Assembly: GCA_013350335.1 (NCBI GenBank)
Contig: CM023540.1
Location: 20,403,828 to 20,467,827, forward strand
Length of the DNA stretch: 64,000 nt
Direction of reading: 5' to 3'
From: Chimonanthus salicifolius
Taxonomy: Eukaryota > Streptophyta > Magnoliopsida > Laurales > Calycanthaceae
Translations under genes and position numbers: made by a program
Notes under the pieces: model-generated
Told to the model about the DNA's origin: nothing
Seen by the model: the letters and a program-made list of their open reading frames with translations, nothing else
The model's database searches: none
In this document: in pieces, positions 13,010 to 25,206 of the stretch
How positions within the stretch are numbered: position 1 is the first letter of the stretch
How the letters are laid out: each line of letters opens with the position of its first letter

Positions 13010-13920
13010 CAGGGCCAGCCTAACTATAAGGCAAGTTAGGCCGGCGTCTTAGGCCTCATTTTAAAAAAAGCCCACTTTAGGTTTTTTTTTCTTGTTTGTG
13101 TCCTTTTTTTTATTCATGAAGTTAATTTTTTAAAAAAAGTTGTAAATAGGTTAACTCTTAAGCTATTCCGCAAATTGGTTTCACATTGGAGATGGGTTTC
13201 AGTTTTGAGGATCACCATTTTGAGCTCAAATTTATTTGTAGGATAAATTTGAAGGACCCTCCTTTAATTTAATTAAATTGAAGATTTTAGATTATTATTT
13301 CAGCCCTTTGAAATATATTTTTTTTCACATTTCCGACCTACTCTGATCCAACGCCGACGTTACTTATGTTAGCCGAACTTAGGGTGCAGCTTTTTTAATT
13401 CCTTTGTCTTTTGATTACTTTATTTATTCTTTTAATTCATTTGTCTTTTGATTACTTTTTTAATTCAGTTATTTATTCTTTTATTTGATGAATGGTGATT
13501 GATACTAGATTGGTAATGCCGTAATGGAAATATTGAAACAAGAGAGTTTTGAGGTTTGGATATTTGAATATTGGTAGAATAATAATTGCTGTATAGGCTT
13601 GAAATAGGTGTTGAAATGCTGAAAATGTTTGGATATGCTAGAATTATTAGAATAATAGTTAAAGATATTGTTTGAAATGTCCTACACACAATGCAGTCGA
13701 ATTGATGAAGAATTGAAAATGATATTTTAGCAAAACTTGAATACAAAAATTTAATTACTAATTTTGTATCTCACAAAACAAGAAAAGTAGATTTTAGATA
13801 AAGTTTTTTAATTATAGTATAATTAAAATTTTAATTAAATATTACTTATAATATGTTAAATACCAAGAAGACTCCATTTAGATTTTGTCCTTTAGGCCTC
13901 AACTTGTATCTAGTCAGCCA
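13010..13920. mobile_element. Probable worn hAT-like element
   Basis: The left edge reads cagggccagcctaac, and the words ttaggcctca recur near both ends (13050 and 13892). Sequence near the right edge (tagtcagcc) resembles a decayed inverted end. CAGGGCC-type ends are typical of hAT elements. No 8-bp target duplication is recognisable and no transposase frame remains. Confidence 0.4.
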
Positions 13921-14095
13921 GTAGATACAAGGTGGGACTCAGGTCAGGCATCAAAGGCAACAACCATATTGGTATGGATGATTTCACCAGACTTCTGTTC
14001 TGATATTCATTTGCAAGCTATTGCATAAGTAGATAGAAATCTTTAGTCTTATTTCTTATAGCCTCGCGATTGATGGAATCGATGCCTGCTCTTTG

Positions 14096-14185
14096 ATAGG
14101 TGGAGTAACCCAGTCTCTTATAAGTCTTTAGATTTTTTTCTCTCACAATCGATGTGGGACTCTCGTTCCCAACCCAACATGATTA
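14096..14185 (+). repeat. Short dispersed repeat, copy 2
   Basis: This copy resembles 107-196 over about 90 bases and includes gatgtgggactctcgttccc. It sits just downstream of the receptor-kinase pseudogene, which lies on the other strand. Confidence 0.45.
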
Positions 14186-14528
14186 TAGTGAGGCAGTCAA
14201 TGACCATGTACATATCATTTTTTGGTGACGAAATTTTTCAGAAAATCCAGAAAAGAAAAGATACACATAAAATACTCGGATAATCTAATAGGATTTTCTT
14301 ACATGGACTGATGCAAATCAAAGCTTGGGAAATCCCATCATTCACAACTACAAATATTTCAGTTTCAGATTCAAACTTCTAAATGCACACACTAGTACAG
14401 AGTAGTAATTACTTCTGCCTACTAAATTTACACACCCAATATCATAAGAAGAGTTACAGGACTCCAATATAATGAAGAGAACCACTGCAAGAATTATTTT
14501 GTGCTTGATTATAACTAAGATTAAGTGA

Positions 14529-16874
14529 TCATGTGCTCTCCTGATTTTCAAGAAGCCTTTGAAGCAACCTTGGAACTGGAGGCACACTTACCTCTAAAGC
14601 TCCTTCCAAAATCTGAACCACCTGCCCCATCGATGGTCGAGAATCCTCTGCATCTTGAATGCACCAATAAGCAACTCTACAAGCTCTGAATAGTTCTTCC
14701 ATGTCACAATTTCCCTCCAACCTGTAATCTAATAAGCCAAGCACTTCACCTTCACTGACTTTACTTGCTGCCCACATAGGGAAGTAGCGCTTGTTCCCAT
14801 CCTCACTTCGTCTTATATTTCTACTGCCTGATACAATCTCCAAAAGCATCATGCCATAGCTGTAGACATCAGCTTTCGACGTAATGGCTAGGCCCAAAAT
14901 CCATTCTGGTGCGAGATAGCCTATAGTTCCTCTCACAGTTGTCATGACCCGGCTGAATTCTCGACTAAAGAGCTTAGCCAAACCAAAGTCTGATACCTTA
15001 GGATGATAGTTTTCATCCAAAAGTATATTTTCTGGTTTGATGTCGCAATGTATGATGCAATCTCTGCATTTTTCATGGAGATAGGCTAGTCCTCTAGCAG
15101 TCCCAAGAGCAATTTCATATCTTGTTTTCCAGTCTAATATCTCTTAGCCATTTGGAAGCAGATAGCGATCTAAAGAACCCTTGGGCATGTAATCATAAAC
15201 AAGCAATCTCTTAGTGTTTTCAGAACAAAACCCGCGAAGGCGGACAAGATTTATGTGTTGAATCATCCCGAGCGTGCTCACTTCCATTCGAAATTGCTTC
15301 TCTCCCTGACTGAGACCCTCAAGCTTCTTCACGGCTATGCCAGTTGAATCAAGCAAAGTACCTTTGAAAACAGAACCAAAACTTCCTCCCCCTAATTTTT
15401 CAGAGAAGTTGTTGGTCAGGCGCTGTAGATCACAGTACCTTATTGGCTCCAAAGAACCTTCATTTCCCTCTAATTCACCGATCTCTAGTTTCCGTCTGCA
15501 TCTCCAAATTAGCAGCAAAACAAAAGCCAAGAGTGTAGCAACCACTACAATCACAGTGACAGTAACTGCACTGATCTTCCCTTTTTTGCTTCTAGAAATT
15601 GCACCTGCTGCAAGGCGAAGATATAGGTCTCCATCTTCAGAAATTTCAGTGGAAAGTTGCTTGAGATTCCGCAAATCTCCAGTCCAAATTGAACACCCAT
15701 TTTTATAAACATTAGCATTACAAGAACACATATTTAGGCAAGCTGATTTGCATTCTTCCATAGTCCTAACTTTCAGAGACAGAATTCGCAGGCAGACTCG
15801 TGTCAGGAATTTTCAAAAATGCATCTTCTTCTTCTTCTCTTACTAAGCTTTTATTCGCTCCACATTGCAAAGGCAATTCCCTCATACATCCACCACTCCA
15901 ACCTCCATGTCCCATTCTTGCGACAAGCGTGGTCGGAAACCTTTCAAACACGAATAGTAAGTTGAGCTGTCCTGATTGCAGATATCAAAAGAACCACAAA
16001 GAGAATAGACCTCACATTTGTCGAAGGGCCGAGACCAAACCCCACTGCTGCACATCCTTTGACCAGATCGTGTACTTGAGCTGCCCCGTTACATCCAACG
16101 TAACTTTCCAAATGGTAGAATTATCTTTAAAAGTGAAGAATAAATAGTTTGCATTATCATTTGAAACATAAATGAAATTGATCGACTCCATCAAGGGTCT
16201 CATTTCTGGAATCAAACTGAACGTCTTCCCAGTCCAAACTCCGCTGCTGCAATACTTATGAGTGTCATTCCATAACATGATGTACTCACCAATGCCATCT
16301 TCATTCATTTGAAAAGAGAAAGGCCCAGGGGCCGGGTCCTCTGAACTTCTCCACGAAACAAGGCGTCGGCGCTGTCCAGTGACTTTATTGTATCCAATCC
16401 ATCCTCCCGGCTGCCATGTATCAGTTAGGTGATCGAAGCTCTGCCAAAAAACATTGGATGAATTCAAGGCATCTTTCAGAACAAAATTTCCAGTGTCTAG
16501 AAGCACTGCATATGTGAAATTTGAGGCTTTAGAAGTTGAATTAGACGACCAATATAGGGTGTTCAATTGGCTAATGAGGACTAAATTTCCATCCTGTGTT
16601 AGTCTCAGTTGTGAGGAAGTGTCCGGTAGGGGTCTTTCTCTGTTTGCTACCCAAATTCGTGTTTGATCTGGGATTTTTTTGAACCAGATTCCTATGTAGT
16701 AATTGCGGGAATTGCCGGGTGAGAAGAAGCTCAGTTCAAAGTTGCCAGCTTTGGAGATTATGGTCTGATTTCCAGACAGAGATTGGCCAGATAAATGGTG
16801 TCTGTTGCCATGGAAAAATGGTGTTTCAAGGAGATGAAGAAGAAGAGAAGAAAGGGATGATAAAGGGTTCCCAT
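14529..16874 (-). pseudogene. G-type lectin S-receptor-like Ser/Thr kinase (At2g19130 type), disrupted
   Basis: Intact relatives are plasma-membrane receptor kinases. On the minus strand the order is signal peptide (start 16874), bulb lectin domain (NYYIGIWFKK, IWVANRERPLP, GNLVL, VFWQSFDHLTDTW), S-locus glycoprotein region, PAN region, a membrane segment near 15590-15520, and kinase. The kinase keeps the Gly loop LGGGSFGSVFKG, IAVKK, HCDIKPEN, DFGLAK and YLAPEW, ending at 14529. As in At2g19130 there is no intron. Single-base losses near 16785, 16018, 15905 and 15776 break the frame, and TAA at 15144-15146 interrupts the kinase before HCDIKPEN. The C-terminus is shorter than in At2g19130. 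It is either a pseudogene or partly affected by consensus errors; the nonsense codon favours a real pseudogene. Confidence 0.93.
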
Positions 16875-16989
16875 AATCCATGCAAAAAACTTGCATGGAG
16901 AAGAAAAGACAAGCATTTGCTGTTGCAATTGATGTTTCAAAACTTCCCATGTTTGGCAACAAATGCCATTTTTTCTGGAACACAGGATT

Positions 16990-17794
16990 CAGTCCCTATC
17001 GTTTTTAGTAATTCCTTATAGATTCATTCCAGTCACTCGAATACAATCCCTATTCCACAAAATCCAAAGTGGGACTGAAGAAATTAGATATTTTCTTAAA
17101 TATGTGACCGTAAAATATAAACTAGATTTAATCAATCAAGTCTTGTTTCTAATGCTCTTTAAAATTTGATCAATTTAATTTTTTTTAATCCTTAAACTTT
17201 GTCATTTCAAAGAACATGCTTCATCGATCTAATCAAAGTGATTTTTAGTGGTCTTCAACCTTTAGGACGGACTATCCACATTCCATTTAATTACTCCCAT
17301 AATTAAGTGTGTTGAGTAATACAATGAACACCAATATTCATATGATCATCCTTTATTTTTCATTTCCTATTTCTTCCGTTAAATCTACAGTTCTGCCAAA
17401 CATGCACTGAATTTCCTAACTTCTACATCTTATGTGGCGACTTTTGGCATCAATGGATTGAAACAATGAATCTAACTAGTAATCAATCATGACAGCTTTG
17501 ACCCCAATGGATTGAAACTTAAACAATTCCAAGCTTATAATCAATTCAAACCACTGAATCCACTTGTATAATCAAGTCCTGGTTGACGAAAGAAAGGTTT
17601 AGTGAGAACAGCAGTGGAGCAAAGATGAGACCAAACCCATTTCGAGCTTAGCCAAATTGACCGTCACTAGACTGGAATTCATCCATAATTATCAGAATAT
17701 GATTTCTTGTGATCCTTTTTCTGATTTCACCATTTTAAGTAACAATCTTTTCATAATAAGAAATGATCACTCGTAGTAAGTGCAGCAATTGACG
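16990..17794. other. Intergenic, upstream of the receptor-kinase pseudogene
   Basis: AT-rich sequence without coding signal. It should contain the promoter of the minus-strand receptor kinase, but no element can be placed with confidence. Confidence 0.4.
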
Positions 17795-17802
17795 GTTGGG
17801 TT

Positions 17803-17971
17803 CAGGGGTTGAAATCTCGGCATTGGCCGATACGAGATTTCGGGCGATATCTCATTATCGGCTGATATTTTTCTCTCTCTTATTTTTTTTTTTTTTAAAA
17901 CCCACCAATATCAGCTGATATATATATATATATATATATATAGGTTTTAAAAACCGATATCTCAACCCCTG
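17803..17971. mobile_element. Miniature hAT element, 169 bp
   Basis: The ends are caggggttgaaatctcgg and ccgatatctcaacccctg, a near-perfect inverted repeat. They are flanked by a perfect 8-bp target duplication, gttgggtt, at 17795-17802 and 17972-17979. The interior has ccgatat words and a (ta)n run. An 8-bp duplication with CAGGGG ends is diagnostic of the hAT superfamily. Confidence 0.92.
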
Positions 17972-17979
17972 GTTGGGTT

Positions 17980-18873
17980 TATTGAAAATCGCCTTCATCT
18001 CATCAAACAAGTTATGTTTTTAAGAGCCACAATGTTTAAAGATTAAAAAATAAGTTAAAATAATCAAATTTTGAAGAGTTTAAAAAACATCATTTGATTG
18101 ATCTAATCAAAATGATTTGTTATGGGTTATTAATTTAAAAAAAAAAAAAATCTTTTCAACACTCATTAGCACTCTATTCGATGAATCTTATACCGAATAC
18201 GATAGACCAAATCCATGGGTGATCACTCACAATAAAAAAGTAGATTAGATGTAAGAAACCCGGATCAGACAAGAAAATCAAAACTGGGTCTATTTTTCTA
18301 GGTGCAAAATATCAACACCCATATCTTTCAACTGCTAAGCATATAATTGCAAAAGGAATTTGGATTGTATTATCACAAGGAAAATTCTCCTATTTGAATT
18401 CGTCACAAAGATTTTCATTTGTAGACCCATGAATATCTCATCTACAGAGATGTGCACTAAGAATATCATCATTTGTGATCTTTTTAGTCAGTGCAGACTG
18501 TAATTTAAAAAAAAAAAGAGTTGCTTGTGTTCTTCAAGTTCATAAAATATGGTTCCAGAAGCTCAAGATATTAACAAGCTTTTTGAGAATCTAATACCTC
18601 AGCTGGTTTATTACTCGATCATGTATAATACTCAACCAGATTCTAACATGGCAATCCAACCATCTAAGCAGAGAAGTTCTACGCTAGTTCGTTGTTCAAT
18701 GAGCATTTGTGCATTACTGGTCAGATGGTAGGGAACATCAAATCAGCCTAGTAGAGGCACTCACCCAATGAAGATCCACATGTGTTACTTCTGTAAAGTT
18801 ACTTGGTGTGTGTGGGTAGGGAGGTTTACACATGCCTTGAGAATTAGTTGAATGCTCGAAAATTAGTCAGATG
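17980..18873. other. Intergenic, nothing recognised
   Basis: AT-rich, with one chance 60-codon frame near 18549. The last 70 bases resemble 33340-33405, the left flank of the uninserted site for the next element. Confidence 0.5.
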
Positions 18874-19616
18874 CAAGGGTTTAAAAGTCGGACTTGATAT
18901 ATATCGCTCATGGCTGCCGATATCTCGGATATCGGATATCGGCCAATATCATTCTCTCTCATCCGTTTTTTTTTTAATTTTTAATTTTTTCAAAAAAAAA
19001 CCAAAAAATTTATAGAAAATGCAGAAAATTATGGGCTTATTGGGTGTGTAATTTTTTCATTAAATTTCAGTCATTTACATGTTCAAATGTTATTTTGAAG
19101 TTAAACCATTGGGATTTTCCAAAATTATTAATAAAATTATGAAAAAAATTAAAAAAATTGTAGAAAATGGAATGTGCCGCTTCTTATTTAGATGTTCAAA
19201 CTTCAAATTACTACTAAAATTATTAAGTTTGTGGAGTTTGATTGTAGAAAATGGAATGTGTGGCTCCTTATTGGAGGGCAATTTTGAGCACATCGTTTTC
19301 CCGAAGCCACTTTGGTTTCTCACCCAAGCCATAGTTTTTTCCCCATAATCATTTTGGTTCCCCCCCAAAACCAATTTCGGCCGATACTGGCCGATATTGG
19401 ACCGAGATATCGTCCAATATTGGTTGGATAAGGAATTTAAAAAAAAAATATCAAATCGGCCGATTTTAAACATATCAGTGATATCCCGGTCGATATGGTG
19501 GCCGAGATATCGGCCGATATTCCCATTTTTAAACAGTACGGCCGATAAATATCAGGTTCAAAAATCCGAGATATATCGGCCGATACGATACGTATCGGAC
19601 TATATTTTTACCTCTG
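18874..19616. mobile_element. Non-autonomous hAT element with ATCGGCCGATAT words, 743 bp
   Basis: The left end is caagggtttaaaagtcgg and the right end tatttttacctctg. Flanking octamers gtcagatg (18866-18873) and gtcgggtg (19617-19624) match at 6 of 8 positions and look like an aged target duplication. Both ends carry clusters of cggccgatat and gatatcgg words; the middle is AT-rich and non-coding. The sister locus at 33402-33409 has a single gtctgatg and no element. Confidence 0.85.
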
Positions 19617-19624
19617 GTCGGGTG

Positions 19625-20790
19625 CTCTAAAATGCCTGAACAACTTAGTTATAAAAAAATTATAACAATATTGAGTCACTCATATTCTTGGTGATATTTC
19701 AAAAATATTAAATGATATTTATCCAAAAAAGTAATTAGACAAGTTAATGTCATTAAATTTATCAAAACAATTTACATCTAAACTAACTTTCTTGATATAG
19801 GGATTCACATCAATCAAATGTGAATGGTTGAGTTACAATTTTGCGGGCATATCCAATTCAATATCTACATCATTTAAATTTGTATCAAGATAATGTTTTG
19901 TTCTTCAATTCCAAAATACTCGTATAACTTAATGTGCTTACGCTTGTTATTAAATTCACATTCTATTAAGTATTAAAAGATCAAACATTAAATCTTTAAT
20001 TTGAACTCAAATTCAACATCTTAACAATGTATTTTAAAAGTCGAACCCAACTCTTCATTTCAACCCAGTTAGACTAAACCAATCTCTAATGCATTCCAAT
20101 TCTGAAGGCAGTTTGATTTGTCTATAAACTACTATATTTTTTGTTTATTTTATTTTCTCTTACTCTATTTTATTAAAAATATCATTTTTCATTATTTGTT
20201 ATTATAGTTGGAATATGATTTTTAATTTGTCATATTTTTAATAATTTATTGTTATAAATAATAATGTATTACGTCCTCACGATGTCATACTAATTCAGGG
20301 GTATTCATGGCCAGTTTATGCTCTATGGCAACCCGAACCCATTATATAGAAAACCCAGAGCATGTCTATAGCTAGTTAGGTATTTTCAAGAGCAAAGGCC
20401 CGAGTCCACCCATTTGAAAAAGTACTAAGTCTAAGTCTACCTATTTGATATTTTTAAAAATTCAATAGTTCAGATCAAAAGTAGACATAATAAGCTATAA
20501 GTGGACAAATTTGAACTCAAAATTCAATTTCTAACCAATTAGCAAATTTGATCCATTTGTAACTCAAAATGTTTACTTGCAATTTGGACAACCAGTTTTC
20601 TACTTAATCTCAAAATATATATTATTTTTAAAAAAAAGGAATAATGAACTGTAGTTGTTCCTCATACTAAACCCAACGTGAAACCCGTCAAACCTATTTT
20701 AAATGAATGAGTTTGAACACATATATCAATTCGTTCGGCCAGGCTCAGGCTAAATTCTTGTGCCCATTTATGTAAACCTTGGGCTCAATC
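19625..20790 (+). repeat. Repeat R2, copy 1
   Basis: The block carries the R2 signposts in order: gattcacatcaatcaaatgtg (19801), the ggggtattcatggcca / ctctatggcaacccgaaccc segment (about 20297-20335), ttcaatagttcagatc, and the cctcatactaaacccaacgtg segment. It is non-coding. Confidence 0.8.
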
Positions 20791-21287
20791 TACTTAAATT
20801 AAATGAGTAAAGATATTTGAATCAGACTTAATTCTTAGAATTGGTAAATCGATAATCCCTAATTAATTTAATGGGATTAATAGACTCCATAGAATGATCT
20901 GTATTCTAAGAAGTTTATTTTACTTTAGTAAACAACCTCATTATATAATAAAAATTGAAAGTCTCCGAAGGTACACATTCTTGAATTATATTATCAATGA
21001 AATCTCCCATTCATCCTATCATAAATCATCAATCTAACCTCTTTAGAGCTACTCACTTTAGAAAAGGAAAAAATAAAATAAAAAAGCACAAACAAACTGA
21101 GTGCAAACAGGGAAATTAACCGAACTTAGTGAGCAATTTTGTGAGGCCTAGTTTACACCCATACTGCCCTACATACATAATTACCACAATACCACAAATG
21201 TCTCTAATACCATAGGCATATATCATTTATAAATTATAAATTATATCACAAAAAATGATGAATTGATGATAGCTCTTTTCATTAATA
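20790..21287 (+). repeat. Repeat R3, copy 1
   Basis: R3 is marked by aatccctaattaatttaatg, agtaaacaacctcattata, tctttagagctactcacttt and cgaacttagtgagcaatttt in that order. Copies lie near 26.8-28.1 kb and 39.8-40.5 kb, with a partial copy near 49.2 kb. It is non-coding. Confidence 0.78.
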
Positions 21288-21462
21288 TTTTTTTTAACAA
21301 AGGTACGCGTTTATTATCATTCAATAGAAAAAGTCCCAAAAACTGAAAGAAATAAATACAAGTTCGGGCCAAGGGCAGACCAAAAGGCCAAAGAAACACC
21401 CTATTCAGGCCAGACCAGAACTAAGATACCAAAAATAAGGCCCACAGTCTGGACCAAACGAT
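21288..21462 (-). mobile_element. 5'-truncated LINE 3' end
   Basis: On the minus strand the segment reads as a LINE 3' end finishing in a short A-run: gtatttatttctttcag, then gaatgataataaacgc and poly-A. Related tails sit at 31551-31729, 40513-40680 and 46298-46460. The site near 49521-49535 in another block copy lacks it. Confidence 0.65.
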
Positions 21463-21624
21463 AAATATTTTACCCGTTTGTGTACTACCATAAAAATAAT
21501 TACACAATTAGTAGCCCAGACAGAGGGGCCAACAAAACAACAAAAGGGAATGAGCCTACAACCTCGGCCAGGCAATTAGACAAAATGAGCAAAAATACCA
21601 TCAGTACCAGTAGCTTGCGAAGGC

Positions 21625-23215
21625 TTACCACAATTTTTATGCTCATTTTGTTAAAGAGCCATTCCAATCTATCCATTTAACTAAAGGACTTTCACCATGA
21701 TTAAGGGTTATTCGGCCATAAATTGGATTTCTATCAAACTTGAATTTGTCCATTTAAAACATCGGATTAAGCCCAAATCCTAAAGTTGTTCAGGATGTGG
21801 TTATGAACTTGGTGTGCCCGTAACCCAACTCCAGAAATCGATTTGGCCCAAAAATGGGGTTCAGGTCAACTATATTAAAATTTGTTCTTCACCCAAATTT
21901 CATCATTCATTCGCAACTATTGTTTTTTTCACAATACATAACATATATTTTTTTTATGCTTCTAACGGTTACATTTGGTCGGTTCATGTCAACTACCGGT
22001 TCATGTCAACTACCAACTCAAAGCAGTTAAACAAGTACTGTAAATATATTACATTAACTCTAACTCAGTACCACAACTCACTTCCAATAGAGAACTGTGG
22101 ATAAACTTGATTACCAACGGTTCTGTTGGGAAGTTGGATAAGTGTGGGTAACCGACTGTACCTTCTATTTAAGAAGGGAAGTCATCATTCAGTTATAATT
22201 TGGGATCAGTAAATGAGAAGTCCTCAACCATATAGCCTTACGAAACACCTATAAATCAAAGGGCAGACTAGGTTTCATGATCACTTAATTCTCAATTCTC
22301 AACGTGAGAAGTCCCTTCTTCTGAGGATGAAGAGGAGGACGAGAGGTGGGCTCTACCAACTACTCTCCCTTCCTCTTCTTCTTCTTCAGATGAAGTCTCT
22401 TCTCTTGGACGGCAAGGGTTGTCATCTCTCTCAGCAGCCAACCACCCCATGAATAGTGCACATGTAATCTCATCCATGCTTTAATCAAAGCACGAGATTA
22501 CAAGTGCACTAGCCATGGCCTGATTGGGTGTCTTCACGGTACAGCAACCTTTCTCTATCTTCCGGCCGAAACAGGATCAGAATCATCGATATGGATCAAT
22601 TTTTACAGTTCTTTTTGTTTCAGAAAAACTCTAATTGCCTCCTGAGTCTTCGGGCGGGGTGGGAGCAGAGGAAGACTTCCTGAGCGGAGCTCGTGACGGC
22701 CGTCTTAACGCCGTCTGCAAAGACGCAGTAGAGGTCCGATTCGTTGCGGTTGACGCCTTGTCGGTTGTTGACGCCTTTGGCAAAGACGACGACGTCCTCC
22801 TCCGTCGAGATCGATTAGTAAACGACGAAGTTCCACTGCAACATCTCAATCCTGTGACTCTCGTCTGTCTCTGGTGGAATTTGTCCTGTATCTGATGGGT
22901 GGGTCACAACGGGGTGAAGAATGGCCGGAGGCGTCGGAAGCTGAAGGTCATTCTGCACTTAAAGGTGGCAGATCTGCACACCTTGGTCTTAAAAAAGAAA
23001 CTGATATGATATTAAGATTGATTTCATCAATTGTAAAGACAATCTCTATCATCATTATAGTTAGAATTCTCTCCACATTTTTTTTTTATCATTTATGGCC
23101 ATCATCAACATTAGAGGAAACGCCAGGCTTTCTTCACCAGAATTCAAGCAGGTTTAAGTCTCGAAATTTGTCTTGGACTTGGGAGGGATAAACATCACAC
23201 CAACTCATCCGAGTC
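21625..23215 (+). repeat. Repeat R1, copy B (with GT92 cargo)
   Basis: This copy carries the R1 signposts including tatttaag at 22166-22173 and the gagaagtcccttcttct segment near 22303. It is interrupted by a GT92 gene fragment (22631-22870) between gttctttttgtttcaga and the aagattgatttcatcaatt segment. Copy E keeps those two flanks almost adjacent. Confidence 0.82.
22631..22870 (-). pseudogene. GT92 glycosyltransferase fragment, N-terminal part (in R1 copy B)
   Basis: Read on the minus strand, one frame gives WNFVVY, stop, then EEDVVVFAKGVNNRQG, NESDLYCVFADGVKTAV and SSAQEVFLCSHP. This matches the region before the catalytic domain in plant GT92 (DUF23) proteins, which transfer sugars to cell-wall glycans. 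It then jumps directly to the PKTxEAEL-type segment of the catalytic domain, so about 420 bases present in copies D and G are missing. A nonsense codon lies after VVY. Not functional. Confidence 0.8.
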
Positions 23216-23219
23216 AACT

Positions 23220-23804
23220 TGGCATGCCGATTTATAAAAAGCTGGATACAAAGATGACAGACAGAATTGTTACGTGATCAAAGATCATAGAAAAATAGCA
23301 TTCCTTTTTAATACGATTTCTTAAGTTCAAAATTATTCACTTTTCAGTTCTCTGGAGTTTATAAAATTCAGATTAAATAAATTTTGATACTTTATTTGTA
23401 GAAATTGGTTGAGAAACCGACTTATTTGAAAACTCGAGCTAAACGTGCAAATGTTACAGTTGGCAGTGAGTTAATTTCTCGTCCGATTTCTACAAAAAAG
23501 GTAACAAAATTCATCTAGTGTGAATTTTATGATCCGAGACTAATTTTAAGTGAAAAATGGTATAGTTTTGTACTTCAAAATCGTAACCAAATAATTAAGA
23601 GGGAATACTATTTTTCCTTAATTCTTTGATTATGATTTTTTAAATTTAAAACTATACCCTTTTCACTTAAAATCAATACCAGAGTTCATAAAATTCAGAG
23701 TAGATGAATTTTGATACATTGTTTGCAGAAATCGGTTTATAAACAACCTCGTTTGAAAATTCCTCTCGACAACTCACAGAGAGAAGACCGTCTGGACGAA
23801 CCCA
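23220..23804. repeat. Foldback region with direct-inverted-direct arms
   Basis: A roughly 75-base module (cacttttcag ... gtttataaaattcag ... ttttgatac ... gtagaaattgg) starts at 23338, returns inverted at about 23488-23560 and again direct at 23656-23740. A second hairpin (gtatagttttgtacttcaaa against its complement) fills 23570-23655. No gene is visible. Confidence 0.7.
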
Positions 23805-24767
23805 TCAGACTGTCTAATGCATTCCAATTCTTAAAGACAGTTTGATTTGTCTATAAACTACTATATTTTTTCTTTATTTTATTTTCATTAAAATGTCATT
23901 TTTCATTATTTATTATTATACTATCATGGTTCAAATAAGATTTTTAATTTGTCATATTTTTAGTAATTTATTGTAATAAAAAATAATGTACTACATCATT
24001 ATGATGTCATACTACTGCAAGGTATTCATGGCCAGCTTATGCTCTATGGCAACCTGAACCCGTTATATAGAAAAGCCAGAGTCCATCATAAGCTCATCAG
24101 GTATTTTCAAGGTTAAAGCCCAAGTCTATCAATTTGAAAAAGTACTAAGCTGAAGCCTACCCATTTGATAGTTTTTAAAATTCAATATTTCAAATCGGAA
24201 GTAGATATATAAGTTACAAGTATATCGAATTTGAGCTCAGAACTCACTTTCTAACCAATTATCAAATTTGAGCTCAGAACTCAATTTCTAACCTATTATC
24301 AAATTTGATCCACTTGAAACTCATGATATCTACTTGTAATTTGAACAACCAATTTTCTAATTAATCTCAAAATATATTTTTTTTAAAAATAATGAACTAG
24401 GTTTGTTCCTCAGCCTAAACCCAACCTGAAATGTCCAAACCTAATATAAATGAATTTGTTCGACCACATATACCAGTATGTTGGGCCAGGCTCAGGCTAA
24501 ATTCTTGTGTCCATTTATATGAAGATTGGGCTTGGTGTTTTGGTGAAAGCTCATTAAAGTCTATCGGACTTTCCATCCCATTTACCTATTATGTCTATGT
24601 ATATGTACACCTGGACCATTTTCCCAATATTTTCATAAAACTAATTTATGAACTAACCATTTGCTTTGAAAGTAGACATAATTAGCTACAATTTGATCAA
24701 ATCTGAGTTTAAAACTAAACTTAGTCACTTGCTCTTAGTGATCAAAATTATAAGGCATCCTTAAAAA
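23805..24767 (+). repeat. Repeat R2, copy 2 (left half)
   Basis: This part carries aatgcattccaattctta, gtattcatggccagc (24022), cctcagcctaaacccaacctg and tatgtctatgtatatgtacac. It continues at 25207 after a hAT insertion. Confidence 0.8.
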
Positions 24768-25206
24768 CAGGGGTCAAAATATCGGTTAAACCGATATATC
24801 GGCCGATATGCATATCGGCCGTAATATCGGCCTATATTTTTATCTCTCATACCGATATCGGCATTTTCTCTCTCCTCCGATATCGGAACCGTGAAAAACC
24901 GTGAAAAATCGTGCAAAACCGTGAAAAACCGCAAAAAACAGCAAAAAACCGTGAGAACCCGTGAAACCCGTAATCCCTAAACTGTGAAAAACCATGTAAA
25001 AACTGTGAAAAACCATATCGGTGTTTTAAAAAAAAAAAATTAAAAAAAAAAATTTAAATACCGATATTTATGAATATCGGCCGATATTGTGACCGATATT
25101 CGGTATGTACGGCCTATACTTATCGTATCGGCCGATATTACTCGGTTTTAAAAAACCGATATATATCTGCCGATACGATATGTATCGGCCGATGTTTGTA
25201 CCTTAG
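24768..25206. mobile_element. Non-autonomous hAT element, 439 bp, with perfect 8-bp target duplication
   Basis: The left end is caggggtcaaaatatcgg and the right end gatgtttgtaccttag, a partly decayed complement. The perfect target duplication cttaaaaa lies at 24760-24767 and 25207-25214. Sister blocks read catccataaaaataccaag near 34730 and 43700 and catcctaaaaaatacc near 54400, that is, uninserted. The interior has many gatatcggcc words and a run of about ten ccgtgaaaaa-type units (24890-25020). Confidence 0.94.

Noticed and set aside
15337..15708. 123-codon plus-strand frame
   Set aside because: It is the antisense shadow of the receptor-kinase membrane and kinase coding region.
22292..22477. 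Minus-strand frame beginning MDEITCALFMGWLAAE that recurs in several R1 copies
   Set aside because: It is the antisense of the R1 segment with TTC/GAG runs. The frame differs between copies after about 35 codons and is absent in copy A, so conservation reflects recent duplication.
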